Made by a program: the position numbers and the translations under genes. The notes under the pieces were generated by a model that saw nothing but the letters and a program-made list of their open reading frames with translations, was not told the DNA's origin and did not search any database. A DNA stretch of 64,000 bases from Tetrahymena thermophila SB210. Taxonomy: Eukaryota > Ciliophora > Oligohymenophorea > Hymenostomatida > Tetrahymenidae. This document shows, one piece after another, positions 1-13,179 of the stretch. The stretch covers positions 169,145 to 233,144 of the forward strand of contig NW_002476258.1 in assembly GCF_000189635.1 (NCBI RefSeq). The letters run 5' to 3'. Within the stretch, counting starts at the first letter, position 1, and each line of letters starts with the position of its first letter.

Positions 1-3000
1 TAAAACATTATTTTTTCTTTTTGGACATCTAAATTAATAATTTCTTTTGAATTAAATTTATTATTACAAACTGATTTGTCATAATATCCTTAAATATTTG
101 AATTCTCCTATTTTTTTTGGCCCTAAGAATGGCCATAGATTGCTTAAGGTTATTAAATGCTTTAAGAGTTAAATAATATTCTATCTATATGTAGCTGTAA
201 ATATCTCTTATTTTTAACTATATTAACTACCTTTTTCCAGTTTTTATGGGCTCTGAGGATATTTATGGGCTCTGTTGTATCAAAACAAGAAAATACTCTT
301 GGATATTTCTTTTTTAGAATAGATTTTATTTTTAATATGTGAGTATGAAAATGAGACATTAGCTTTTCTCTAACTGAAATATAAAATAGATAAATCAAAA
401 ATGCATAATAAACAATAATGTTAAAAATAAGACATATGATCTAAGTAACAGGATACTTAGCTTCATATTGGCACATATTTATAAAAATTAAAAAAATTAA
501 ACCAATGATAAGCAATCTATCTATTCTATTAAATCTATTCATTTTATATGGCCTATATTAATTGCTAGTAATCAAATAAGCAAGCAAAGTAACGCCAATC
601 ATAGAGCATTTAATGAAAAATCTTTTTTAAATGGAAGTATGAATTAAAACTATGAATATTTTCTTGTAAGATTTTATGAATTCCCAGTAGTAAAATTTTT
701 ATTTATACTCTTAAAATAAAAATCCAAAATTAAATCTCATCGACACACTATCTAATCTCTACTTATTTTTCCATAGTTTTCTTAAAATACCGATAGGAAT
801 TATAAACTAAATTTAATTAATTAAATTCATTAATTAAGAAAAAATGATTAATTTGAAATATGTTTACAATCCATAATATAAGGCCTGGAATAGAAATCAC
901 AGCAATTGATTTCAAATGCATCTGACTTAAACACTCGCTCATTATATCAGCCTGTATATATAATTTATTGCCTATTTCTCTACAAAACACTGTTTCTAGT
1001 AGTGAAGAGATAATATTTGGTTGTAGGAAAATAAGAAGAACAAACAATCCATTACTAAAAAATAGCTTATTGAATTTTTATTACTTATATAAAAGCATAA
1101 TACTATATATTATCACAATAGAAATAGCATAAATAAGAGGTATTATAAAAATCCAAATTATCCTTAAAAACGCTATTTAGATCTTACTTTCATCTACCTT
1201 AGCAAATAAGCAATCAAATGAATATAAGAAATTACCAATCGGTATTGAAACAGTGTTTGGAATGTAATAATATATTTTTTACAGCTAATAATCTTCATAA
1301 CTTATAATATTTGCAATCTTTATTAATTAAATTATATTGAAATTAGTAAATTAAATACCAAAAAAAAGAGATATTTTCAAATAACTTTCAAAAAATTTAA
1401 TTAAAATCTTGAATCATAGATTTTCTCAAAAAATAAAAATGTGTATTTTAATTATTGTTAAATAAAATTATTAAATATTCTTCAAAACTGATTCTTTTGT
1501 TAATTTATATTTTATTTGTAAAAAGTAAAATTAACATCAAAAAAATAAAAATTTTTAAATAAGTTTTCTCAAAAAATAAAATGAATTTTTGAATTAATGT
1601 TAAATAAAATTCTAAATATTCCTTCAAAACTGATTTTTTTGTTAATTTATTTTTTATTTGTAAAAAGTAAAATTAACATCAAAAACAAAACATATTTTAA
1701 ATAGTTTCTTCATAAATAAATATAATTTAAATAATAAATTTTCTTAAAAATAAAATATTTTTTTGAATTTTCATTAAACAAAATTATTTAAATATTTTTT
1801 CAAAAACTTATTTAGATTAAAAATATACTAAAAAAAAATAAATAAATAAATTAATTAAGTAAGTAAGTAAGGATGCTTATATATAAATCAAAAAAAATGT
1901 CTAGAAATATAGTAAGAAATTACTTAAAAAAAATGAATAAGTTGCTTTATGTAAAAGGGAGATAAATCTTTGATCACGCTATTTCCTAATGATATCATAC
2001 CTATCATCCTTAAATAATAAGAGTAAGCAAATCCTTAAGCCATTTGAATGGCAAGCTTTTTAAAAACCCAAAAAAAGTAAGTTAATCATAAAATTAATTA
2101 AATTTTATAAGCTAATAAATTTACTTTTATCGAGAAAACAATGTATATAATCATTACAAAAAAAATAATTATCAGAGGAAAATAATACTGGAAAGTAGAC
2201 ATATCTCTGCATTTATAACAGCTATTAACAAAAATATTTTAAAATTAAAGATTAAATTTAGATAAAAAATAATCATACTTTCTTTAGTATTTCATATAGC
2301 TTTCACCCCATACTTTACCATAAATGTCACAAGATTCACAAAGAGGTCCTACAAATCCTTATTTACAATAAAATCTACTTTCTTCACTTTCAGCTATTTG
2401 ATAGTAAAATTTAAAAATTTCTTTTTAAACTTATTGATAGATTAATTGGTAAAAAGTAAAATAAATTAATTTTTATTTTTGATTATAAATAAATAGTAGG
2501 TTTTATTTAGTTTTTCATTTAAAGAATAAAATAATTAAACAAATAAATACATACCTTGGCAATTATCTGGATTATATGAACATTGTAAGATATCATCAGT
2601 GTAATTATCATATCTCCAGTAACCGTTTTTGAGCAATATAAGGCTTCCTTAGCAGGATCTAGCTTATTCTGGACACTTTAAGCATAGATGAGTGCTATTT
2701 TGGATTTAAGAAACAGCTTAAAGTGAATAGAAACCTTCTGGACAAGGATAACATATTTGGTATTATTTTTCTTAGATCAAAATTTCTCCTATATTGCATT
2801 GTCTAAAATTTACATTGATCTATATTATATTTTACATTTAATTTGTTTGATCTATATTGTAAGGAATGACATCAATATCTTTATCTAACTATTTTTTAGA
2901 TAAATTATATAAAGGAGCATCGATAGAAATGTTTTCGAGTAAATTTTCAAGGTATAAAAAGATAAAACCTTGATCAAGAGGAGTACCTAATATTCTAATA

Positions 3001-6000
3001 TCATCAAATATCCATTAATTATTATCTACGTCTGTATTTTAGTAATTAAGGATCATCTAACCTGCTAATTTAATATTATTTGTACAACTAATAGTAAGAA
3101 TTTTTATTCTTTACAAAAATGATTAGACAAGATAGTGGGAGTGTTAGTATTTAGAGATCTTCACTATAGAATTTTCATCATCATATAAAACAACTCTAAT
3201 TTCAATGATATCTCCACTCATAAAATTTGACAAAGTATAATTAAATTCATTATTTTCATCTTTTTTAATTTAATCTTAAAAATCTTGCAATACTATTTTT
3301 GAAGGCATAAACCCACAATTATTACCATATATTAAAGCAGAATTGTTAATCAGTTGCTGTTTATAAACGCCTATCATTTATTTACAAGATATATTATTTT
3401 GATTAAATATAGCTCCTCCAATGTTAGCTCTATTGCCTATAAAGTAGCTTGTAGAATCAATAAAGAGGTCAGATTAATCTAAAAATATTCCGCCTCCAAA
3501 AGCATAGGCTTCATTAAATTAGAAAAAAGAGTGATGCTATATATATAGCTTTGAGTGAGTAGTGGCAAAAATTGCTGCACCACTCACTGAGGTGTTATTT
3601 TTCATAGTAACATTAAACATTTCAGCGTTTGTTTAAAATAAGAATAATGTTGCACCAAAAACGCAGGTTTAGCATTTATTATTGAAAAAATAGGAATCTT
3701 AAAGGATAAAATTGTTAGATTTAATATTAATGAGCTGCTAATTGCATGAATTGTTTTAAATTTACAAATCATACATTTCAATAGACTCATACTTAAGGGA
3801 TTAGTGAGATTTTTCATTTGAGTAGACATTATTGTAGAAAATAAAGCTAGTATTTATCATCCTTTGAAAAGTTACATTGCCTATTTATAAATTATATATT
3901 CCATTTATAGAAAATATAAAATTAGCTAACATCTATTCATCTACATTTGATTCAAAAACTTTATTATTTATATTTTAACTCTGGCAGTCTTAGATAAAGA
4001 GATTTTTTATTTATAGTGACTCAACATTTGTCATTTAAAATAAATTAATTTCTTTCAATGTAATATTTTTTATTACAACATTTTCTATTGTCAAATTACC
4101 TAAATAGTTTTTAATAAAAAATTTAATAATGAAATGAAAACAAAAAATTACTTTGTCCTTAGAATTCAAACAAGTTCATTTCTACAGTTAAATTTTACAT
4201 TTAAAGATTTTTAATGATTATTTATTACTATCCTTTGAATCTAAACAAGGGGTTTCCTACAATTCTTAAATTTTTTAAATCTAAATCATTAATTATTAAA
4301 AGAGATTAGTCAGATAAATAAAATCCATTATTCTGATAAGAAATATCAAAAATATTAACTTTTTATAATATAACTATTTATGAATATTAAGAATATTTAT
4401 TATTTCTACTTAATGAGGGAGCTTAAAGGAAAAACCCATTCACTAACAAGCTTTTTATTAAATATTTTGAAAAAACTAAAAAATCTAAAGAAAAGCTATC
4501 TTCTTAGCTGTCATCTTTTACTAAAATATAAGGAAAGAGTCTAAATCTCAATTTTTATTTAAACTCAGTCAATTCATTAATCATAAAAGGCTATTCTCCC
4601 TAGTTAAGAAAATAGTTTATTGTAATACCATCAAATTAGTTTTCTGCTTATATACATGGTTATATCCTATTGATGATTTACTTTTGCTAATACTTTTTCA
4701 TATCAGAGTTAAAGTCTACATAGCAATTATTAAAAGGTTAAATACTCATATAATTTAAAGGCACGTCTAAGATATGCAAGCCTAAGTTGCTAAAAAATTG
4801 CATCTAAATACTTGTTACTCCTAATTTTTGTGATATATTGTAAAAAACTAGCCTAGGATTTTCTACTTAATAGCTATAAGCGATCACAAATTCTTAACTT
4901 AAAAAAACTATTTTACTTTAAGTAGCTATGACAAAAAACGGGTCTCCTTGTTGATAAAAAATAAATTTAACAAAGGGAAAATTAGTTTTTATTTGATTTA
5001 ACTATAATGTATCTAGCTCATAAAAATTTATTTAGTAAGCAGTAAATACTACAAAATATTATTACTAAACAATTTAAATTTAGCTTTAAATACCTGGAGT
5101 AAATATCTCATACACTTTTTAAAGAGTTTTTATATCTAAAACTAAAATTTTTCTAGCTATTTTAGATAAGATAAACACATATCTATCGCTAAATTTTGTT
5201 TGATCTATCATAAACTACAATTCAGCTAAAGCTATCTACTTGAAAACTTATTGTGAAGAACGTGTGGATCCTTGAATGGAGAATTTGTATATTGAATAAG
5301 AATTAATTACAAAAATGTTATCTGGTGATAGAGCTTTAATAAAGAATATATCTGAAGCAAAAGAAAATGAGTTAACAGCAACCAAATTAAAATTATTTTT
5401 GGGATACTCTTCTAAAACATAAGATTTAAAGGAGTTTTACTTTTTGCTAGAATTTAAAAATATACCAATATCAGTATTTTAAATCTATATGCACTTTATT
5501 ATTCCTTTGTAGTCAAACTATTCATCCATAATATTGATACTATTAATTTAATAACTTGGCCCTTTATCTTTTTTAGCAACTGTAATATCTAGTGTTTTCT
5601 TAATTTGTAAAAGCTTAATTCTAAAAATGGAAGAAATACCTACTTCAAAAATTTAATTTTATTATACTAAAAAATAATTGAATTAACTCTATGGAGTATA
5701 AATAGTTAAGCCATTCAAATCATAATTAAAAAAATAAGCAGCATTTTAACAAATTATTACTGGAAATAACCCATCAAGCAAATGCATGCTTATTACTAAG
5801 TTACCAAACTTTGCTATAAAATTGTAACTTTCAAATGGTCCCAATATGTATTTCCAAAGTACCATATCATCATCTATCATGAGATATAATGTAGATGTTA
5901 TTTTTAAAATAAGTTATTAGTTGTTGGGTTATTGGGAAGCTTAAAGCTGATTTATTGAGTAGTATGGAATCCACTAAAGAGTTCCATCTGATTTATTGCA

Positions 6001-9000
6001 AAACAAAATCATGTGAGTATCCAACTTGTATAAAAATGAACCTGATAGTGGGTAAATTTAAATGTCAAATTAAAGCTGCAAATTTAATATATTATATCCA
6101 ACTAAATTATTCATAAATTAGACGATAACCAATCCTTTTTCTTCAATGTATTTATAATTTAAATATTGATTTTAGTCATCAAGCATTCTATATCTGTAAA
6201 TTAAATCCCCGCTTTTTTTATTAGCTATTGCTATTGATGAAACTTCTATGAATAAAACAAAATCTAAATCTCTAAAGCACATAAATTTTTTAACTTGCTC
6301 AGGCCAATCTGTATAATAAAATACTTTGTTTCCTTCGTTTTCAAAGTCTAAAACAACTCCCCTATTTTATAATTCATAATAAATTAGAATTAGAAGGTTT
6401 TTTATGAAAAAAAAAATTTTTTTAATATCTAATACAAAGACATCATGGCGGTTATAATTAAACTAATAAAATTAATAATTTATGTTCAGAAAGTAATTTT
6501 TAAAAATTTAGATTTTTGATACAAAAGTTATTTATTATTTAAAATTATTAAATTTTAGTTTGGTATAAAAAAAAAATTAATTTATTTTAATTTTATTAAG
6601 TATCTTTTAAAGAATTAAATTTTAAAAGCTCATAATTTATTTTACATAGAATTAGAGTAAAAAATATGGAAGAGTAAGTCAACAGAATAAGTGGCTGAGA
6701 GTGCTGAGGGAATCGAAGGCTAAAACTATAGGTAGAGTTCACCAGTTTTTCTATCATAAAATGTGATTTTGTCTTAATAGATTCCTACTACATAAAGATG
6801 AGAGTATTCTATTGGGATTAACTCATTTGCTTTATCTTAAATAGTAATAAAAGAGAAATCTTGATTTTAATATTCATAGAAGATAACATAATAAATTCCT
6901 TAATAGTTTATAGCTAAAATTTGTAGCTAGCAATTAATAATATCAATTTATAAATCCAAGAATTGAGTTACAAAAAGAAAAGTTTATTTCATATCTACAG
7001 AGTAAAGTTTTTTTATATTAGGAAAGGAATAAATATGAAAGACTTATGATAGCTAGTCGTAATAGCAAATTATATGATTATTATTATCTTAATCAACAAT
7101 TATTCTCACATTTGAGAGAGCATTTTCAGGTAGATTGTAAATATTAGGTTAATAATTAGGCTCTGACACCATTTTCAAGTCTACAAGAATAACCTCACTT
7201 CTTTATGATGAGAATAATAAGAGTTATTGCATGAATTTAAAAGGAACAATTTTAAATATTGTAAATTAGTAATCTACAGAAAATACTAGTTAAGTATTTT
7301 TTAAATAATCGTAAATTCTTAGCTTATTATTTTGGGCATTAGACACAATTATAAAATTATCTATCTATTCTAAAAATACTTTTTGATTTTTAGCATCAAA
7401 TGGAGTAATAGAGCTATTATTAGATGTGACTAAGATCGTTGTAGAGTTTCCAAACTGCTGATGATGAATAGTTTTATTTTGAAAAACATAAAAAAGCCTA
7501 TCATTTAGACAATCATAGAAAACTTTAGATAGAATATTTGCAGAAGAATACTAATCCTAAATGAGTATCTTTTGTGAGCTGTATAAATCTATAATCATAT
7601 ATCTTTTATAATCATATAAGAAAAATATCTTACCTGTATCAGCAAAATCTTACCATAAGTTAACTATTTATGCATTAATCTACTATAAAAAGATTTCTAC
7701 TTTTTGAACAACATCATAGATAACAAATCGCTCTCTCTGAAGGAGAGTAAGCTAATTCAAATTTTTAGAAAAATATAATCCTAAAACACTATTTTTCTTA
7801 TTTTACTTCTTTGAAATAATATAATTTATCTAAAGTGTGTCATCCAAAATGTAGATCTTCTAAAGATTAGTGCACACCAAAATAAGCGTGGAACTATTTT
7901 CTTAATATTTAATGATCTCACACAGATTCAAGCCATCAATTTAAATATTATACAAAATTTTTGTTATGTTCAAGCAATTTTTAATTGTGATTAAACCTTG
8001 ATTTAAGAATATTTAGATGAAATTTCCATTAACATTGTTAAAATAAATTTTGAATTCATTTTCTTCTTCAAAACTTTAGTCTTTACTGCTATTTTACGAT
8101 TGCTAATTACCTAAATCCATATCTCCTATATAGAAAACTTTAATTTATTTGTTGCTAGAAGCTACTAAATATTGTTGCTTGAAAAGCATCAGGTTTTTGA
8201 TATCTTTATTATATTCGAAATACCTTTCTCCTATTTTATAGAATCCATCCTATCTCACCATAATAATAGAGTACACAATCTAGTATTTATCTATAGCCCC
8301 TTCTTAAATAGTTGAAGCCACTGAAGCCGTGACTAACAAGTTCCCTTATGCTATCATATTTTGCTAAACACTAGAAAACTGTAAATTAAAAACAGCTTTT
8401 CCATGATATAAATTCCATGCAATTAAGTTATATTGGGAAAGAGAGTAATACAAATTAATGTTATAGCTCGAAGTTGCTACATTTTATATTTATTCAAAAT
8501 TTTAAGAATAAATCTTGCTACTCGCTACATCTCCCAACAGCTATTAAAGTTAAAACTATTAATTAGGTTGTTCCCCGTCAGTAAATTATTTTATGTTAGT
8601 GCCATATGTATAAAAGTATTTCGAAGATATAAAAATCTTATTATCTATTTATTTAATTAATTAATTAAAATAATATCATTAGTAAAATAAGAGTCTAATT
8701 TATTTAATTAAATCAGTAAATTAATTAAGGAAATATAATTTGATCTATATTTTATTTTAATTAGCAATTTTAAAGGTATATTTTATAAAAGTTTTTTTTA
8801 TAAAAATTATATAATATGCTTTTCATTAGTTTTGGTGTGATAATTTATGAATATTTATAAAAATAAAAAATTTAGAAATAATTAGATATTTATTTAATTT
8901 TTAATTCTTTTATTTGTTTCTTGAGCAATAAACAAACTATAATTAATTTTTTGGATTTTATTGTAAAATGTAAAAAATATTACCTAAAACCAAAGGGTTC

Positions 9001-10556
9001 TTACAAATTAGCTTTATTTAGCCTGTGTCATTAGATATGATTGAAAATATTGTTACAGAATTAAATATCTTTGAATATGCTAATAAAAATTCGCTTAATT
9101 CGTTTTTAAGATAGAATAATTAATTGGAATACTTGCAGTTTTACAAGTCGATACATTAAGAAATCTCTTGAATACAATAAAACGAATTATCAGTCTTATT
9201 CAAAAACCAAATTTAAATGAATGTATCAAGCTTAAAAAAAACAAGATTTTTATTTTCTAAGTAGATGAAATCAAAATAAGTATAATTTTCATATTTATTT
9301 AGATTGAAACTTGAAAATTATTTTTCAAACTAAAACTAGCCAATCTTATTCAAAGATATAATATTTAAAGTAGAGTTTTTGAGATACCATAAACTTTTAT
9401 TATATTTTTTAGCTGACATTACAAATTAATCTACTCGATCGGCTTCTATAATTATGCCAGAATTATCTGAAAAGCTCCATTCAAATAAATTCTATTTGTA
9501 TGTTAGTCCATAAACTTTATCACCAATACTATAGAGCATTTGTATAGCAGCAGTATCATTACAGTTCAAGATAATTTCGTCAATAATATATGATTAACTT
9601 GTAATTCCATCGTCATTAGACATTTTGGTTTCATCGCTATCAAAAATATCTGATATCAAATAATTGGCTTGACACGAAGAAGCATCTTTAAACATAATAC
9701 TATTTAAACCAAAACTAGCATCTTTGACAAAAAAATTAACCTAGTTAAGACTATATCCAACAATATTTTCTATCTTTAATATTAAAAGATAAAGTTGAAA
9801 AAATTATTTTGAAATAAATACAAAATATACATACATATCCTTGCTAAACATTCCAAACCAGGATGCGATAGTTTGTCCAACCAATCAAAAAGCTTTCATT
9901 TAAAAATTTTATTCCTAAAAAAAATTCATTTTGAGTTTATGTTGAGTTTTCATCATCTGAGTTTGGATCATTATCTTTTCTTTAATATGACTATTACTAT
10001 AAATTATTTTCTTCTCCGTAAACTTGGTTGCTCTTGAAGGAGTTCAATAATATTTTATTCTCCATATCCCATAAAATTACTGACTTTTAATCAAAAGAAG
10101 CTAGATATTTATCATTATATGTAGCTAATCCGCTTATTTCGCTTTGATAAAAAGACTATCCTAATAAAAATTATTAAGGGCATTGTAGGATTTCAGAGCA
10201 AGTCATATTAGAGTCGTCTTCAAACTGTGTATGAGGGCAAACCATAGTGCATTCCAAGCTACTTGGTATAAAATACATAAATTAAGGACAAACACAGTGG
10301 TTTCTATCAAGATTAGGAATCAAATCTCCATAACACTTCTTACATTAATTCTAATTTTAATCCAAATAATACTAACAATGTTCTACTAATGAATGAACTA
10401 ACTACGAAAAAACCACTTTATAAAATAAATTAAAAAAGAAAGATATAAATAAAATAAATATTTTAATTTTAAAGTTTACTTAAAAATAAAATAATTACCA
10501 ATTATTAAAATAATTCTTTTTAAGAGGTAAAATTATTTATTGTTGTTTATAGTCAT
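1..10556 (-). CDS. Giant membrane protein: beta-propeller + beta-helix + Cys-rich stalk + multi-TM domain (3' end off window)
   Basis: Multi-exon gene read with TAA/TAG as Gln. Exon 1 (10499-10556) starts at the ATG at 10556; removing the GT-AG intron 10416-10498 joins it in frame into a signal peptide ending VVFSQLVHS. Next comes a Cys-rich stretch (CKKCYGDL, HCVCP), then repeated beta-propeller-like blades (about 6.6-10.1 kb, with NLIAWNLYHG). Pmp-like beta-helix repeats follow (about 3.0-4.5 kb, NRANIGGAIF), then a Cys-rich stalk (CYPCPEGFYSL, CLKCPEQA) and a TM segment (FPLIIIFFVMIIYIVF). The C-terminal multi-TM region has the family motifs LQPNIISSLLETVFCREIG and FNFGFLFQEYK. The last exon is still open at base 1. 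Introns about 6.45-6.65 kb and 8.65-8.98 kb keep frame. This matches a large Tetrahymena surface-protein family of unknown function. That this is one gene is well supported; exact internal exon ends are not all resolved. Confidence 0.85.
10416..10498 (-). other. Intron 1 of the giant membrane protein gene
   Basis: GTAATT...TAAAG on the minus strand. It splits the signal peptide (ATT G | TG GTT), and its removal is what puts the ATG in frame with the Cys-rich ectodomain. This decides the start codon. Confidence 0.75.
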
Positions 10557-12480
10557 CAAATATCTTAATAAATATATATTAATCAATAAATTCTTTGTTA
10601 TTTATTTTGTCAAAATATTTAATCACTTTATTAAATTAATTATACTTTTTCAAGCTCCTCAAACAAACGAACATAAACATATTTATTATTCAAGAAAAGC
10701 AAGCAAGCAAAAAAACAAAAATATATACAAACCAATAATCTACTCGTCCTCGAAAATTTATATTAAAAATTTACATAGGTTTTACATTTTAACTATGTGT
10801 ATATATTTTAAGAAAATTTTTGGTTTATGTATTCATTTAATTGATCATTTTTTATGGTAAAAAATAAATAAATTCAAGTTTAACCAATAAACAACTAACA
10901 AGTCAAATTATTTTTTATAATTCTTTCTATTTTATTAATAACAATCATTTTTTATGATCAAATTCTAAAAATTTAAATAAATACATTTATTTTTTTTATT
11001 TTTGTTCAAAGTTACATTGGTTTTATTTACAATTTAACCTTGACTATATTTTAAGAAAAATGTTTGTATATAGATTTATTTAGCTCATTATTTATCGGAA
11101 TTAATTAATTTATTAATTTTAGTTCAATCTATAACAAACTAACTAATCAAATAATTTTATATAATTCAAATAGTCATTTTTATTATCATCTTTCTATGTT
11201 ATTAGATGCTAAAAATTTTAGGTTTGCACATTTTTAAGAAAAGAGTTCATTTATATATACATTTAAAAGTAAATTTATATACACAATTAATATTTAATTT
11301 TGAATGATTAATACTAAAATAAATTTAACCAATAACAAACTAAATAATCAAAATATTTTAGTTTTATATTATTAAAAGCAATTATTTTTAGTTTGACCAA
11401 CTTCTAATACTTTAATATATTTATTTGTAAAATTTTATATTTTAGTTAGAGACTCTTTAAAAATTTATCATAATTATTCTAAACTACCATAGAATTAGTA
11501 ATCAATAGCTATTTAAATCTATTGTTTTTCATTATTGTGCTATTATAATACATATTATTAAATTTAGGGGATATATTTTTATCATATAAAAATTGATTAA
11601 CAAAAAATTATTTTTATATTTTTATTTAAAATATAATGCTAACACAGCTATGATTATCAATTATGATATTGTTAAGGATAAATAAGAAGACAAAGTAAAT
11701 AACATTTGTGATGAAAAGCTTTTTAATTTAATTAAATTTTGATATTTTTCGATATTTTCAATTATCAAATACAAGCACATAACTCGATTCATAGAAAATA
11801 TATTGAAATAAATAATTTAAGAATTCAAATAAATTGAAAGAGTTTTTTTAAAGTATTACTTACGTAAGATAGCTTGTCTATACAAAAATTAGAATATTTT
11901 AAAATCAATCATACATAATAATCTTCAAAACACAATTTTGAAAACAAATTTTAATATAATTTTATTAGATTCATCTTATTTTTTTGTTAAAGAAAGTATA
12001 TATATCTTCATTTAAATATAATTGAAATCTAAAAATTTAATCCTCTAGATGTATAAAACAAAAACTTTACTTGTAAACTTAAACCATCTTAGTATATTAA
12101 TATTGAAAAAATATTTGTAAATCAATTATTAAAATATAATAGTGAATTTATGTATGAACAAAATCAATAAAAAAAATAAAATGTTTATAGATGCATATTT
12201 AAATGAATGATTAATTACTTTTCAAATGAAATTGTTTACAAATTGCCAAAAATAAATTTAAGATAAATTAGAATTTAGAGAAATAGTATTTTTCTTAATA
12301 ACTTTTTTAATTTTGTTTATATGTATTTAATTTATTTTTATTATTTATTTAATTTGTTTTTATTATTTATTTAATTTATTTTTGTTATTTATTTAATTAT
12401 CTTTTTATTTAAACATTATTTTATTTTGGATATTTTTTAAATTTATTGTTTTAATTATTTCTATCTATTTTTTGTATAGG
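10557..12480. other. AT-rich intergenic region
   Basis: Nearly 1.9 kb without a convincing gene. The open frame at 10540-10860 (+) is low-complexity and overlaps exon 1 of the gene on the other strand. It probably contains the upstream region of that gene. A 22-bp tandem repeat lies at 12324-12399. Confidence 0.6.
12324..12399. repeat. 22-bp AT-rich tandem repeat, about 3.4 copies
   Basis: The unit TATTTAATTTATTTTTATTATT begins at 12324, 12346 and 12368, with a partial unit at 12390. Units differ only at one or two positions (G for A or T). It is simple intergenic sequence beside the GC-richer island at 12478-12800. Confidence 0.7.
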
Positions 12481-12800
12481 CAAGAGCAATTCTAGAGCGC
12501 AGAGAGTCTCAGATAATCTAAATGTGTTAATAATATTGGCAAAAAAGAATCTTAATTAGTTTGGGAAAAGATAAGTGTTTTGATATTACCAAGAGATCAA
12601 AGATCTCTATGACTTTTAAAAAATATCCTCAACAATCAATATTTTTGGAGTGAATGGAGATACATAAAATGTACTAATTTAGTTTTACAAGTGATGGTTT
12701 TGATCTCTCGAAGAGAACATAAGTATTAAATACATTTTATTATCTGGAATTTAAAAAACTTTTAATCGTTGTTGAGGAATTTCCTTTATCAGCCATTTTA
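12478..12800 (-). other. GC-richer island: possible small gene or structured RNA
   Basis: This block is visibly less AT-rich than the sequence on either side, which in this genome usually means an exon or RNA gene. On the minus strand an ATG in good context (AAAATGG) opens a 55-codon frame beginning MADKGNSSTTIKSF and ending at TGA. A second frame downstream stays open but cannot be joined to it by a clean intron. The plus strand has a perfect 7-bp hairpin with a 3-nt loop at 12592-12608. It also has a 9-bp inverted repeat, CCTCAACAA (12627-12635) with TTGTTGAGG (12769-12777). I do not recognise a protein or RNA family. Confidence 0.35.
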
Positions 12801-13179
12801 ACTAATTGTTCTTTTTTTAAGTGATTTTTCTTTTATTTAATTAATCTATTTATTATATTTATTTCAAATAAATTTGCTTTGCATACATATATACATTCAA
12901 AGAGTAAAAAGTAAAATATCTTTCAAAATAAATTAAAAAGAAAAAAATTAAAAATAAATAATTCAAATAGGTAAAAACATAATAATTTGAATTTTTTAAT
13001 GATAAAATTTGAACAAATATATTGCATTGCATATTATATTTAATTATTTTTTAAGAAAATTATGATTATATTTTGATGATTCGCTATATTAATTTTAATA
13101 GTTTATTAACACCTCAATTTTAATATATAAAAATATAAAAACATGAATAATTATGATTAAATACAAATAAATTAGAATT

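Noticed and set aside
10540..10860. 106-codon plus-strand frame
   Set aside because: Low-complexity, overlaps exon 1 of the giant gene on the other strand, and has no recognisable features.
12580..12780. Pseudoknot-like interleaved complementary segments
   Set aside because: AGAGATCAAA and TTTGATCTCT pair mainly because each contains the near-palindrome GAGATC; evidence for a true pseudoknot is weak.
12478..12800. Response-regulator start (KILIVED) on the minus strand
   Set aside because: The motif is brief, and the following residues lack receiver-domain features and any start codon in frame.
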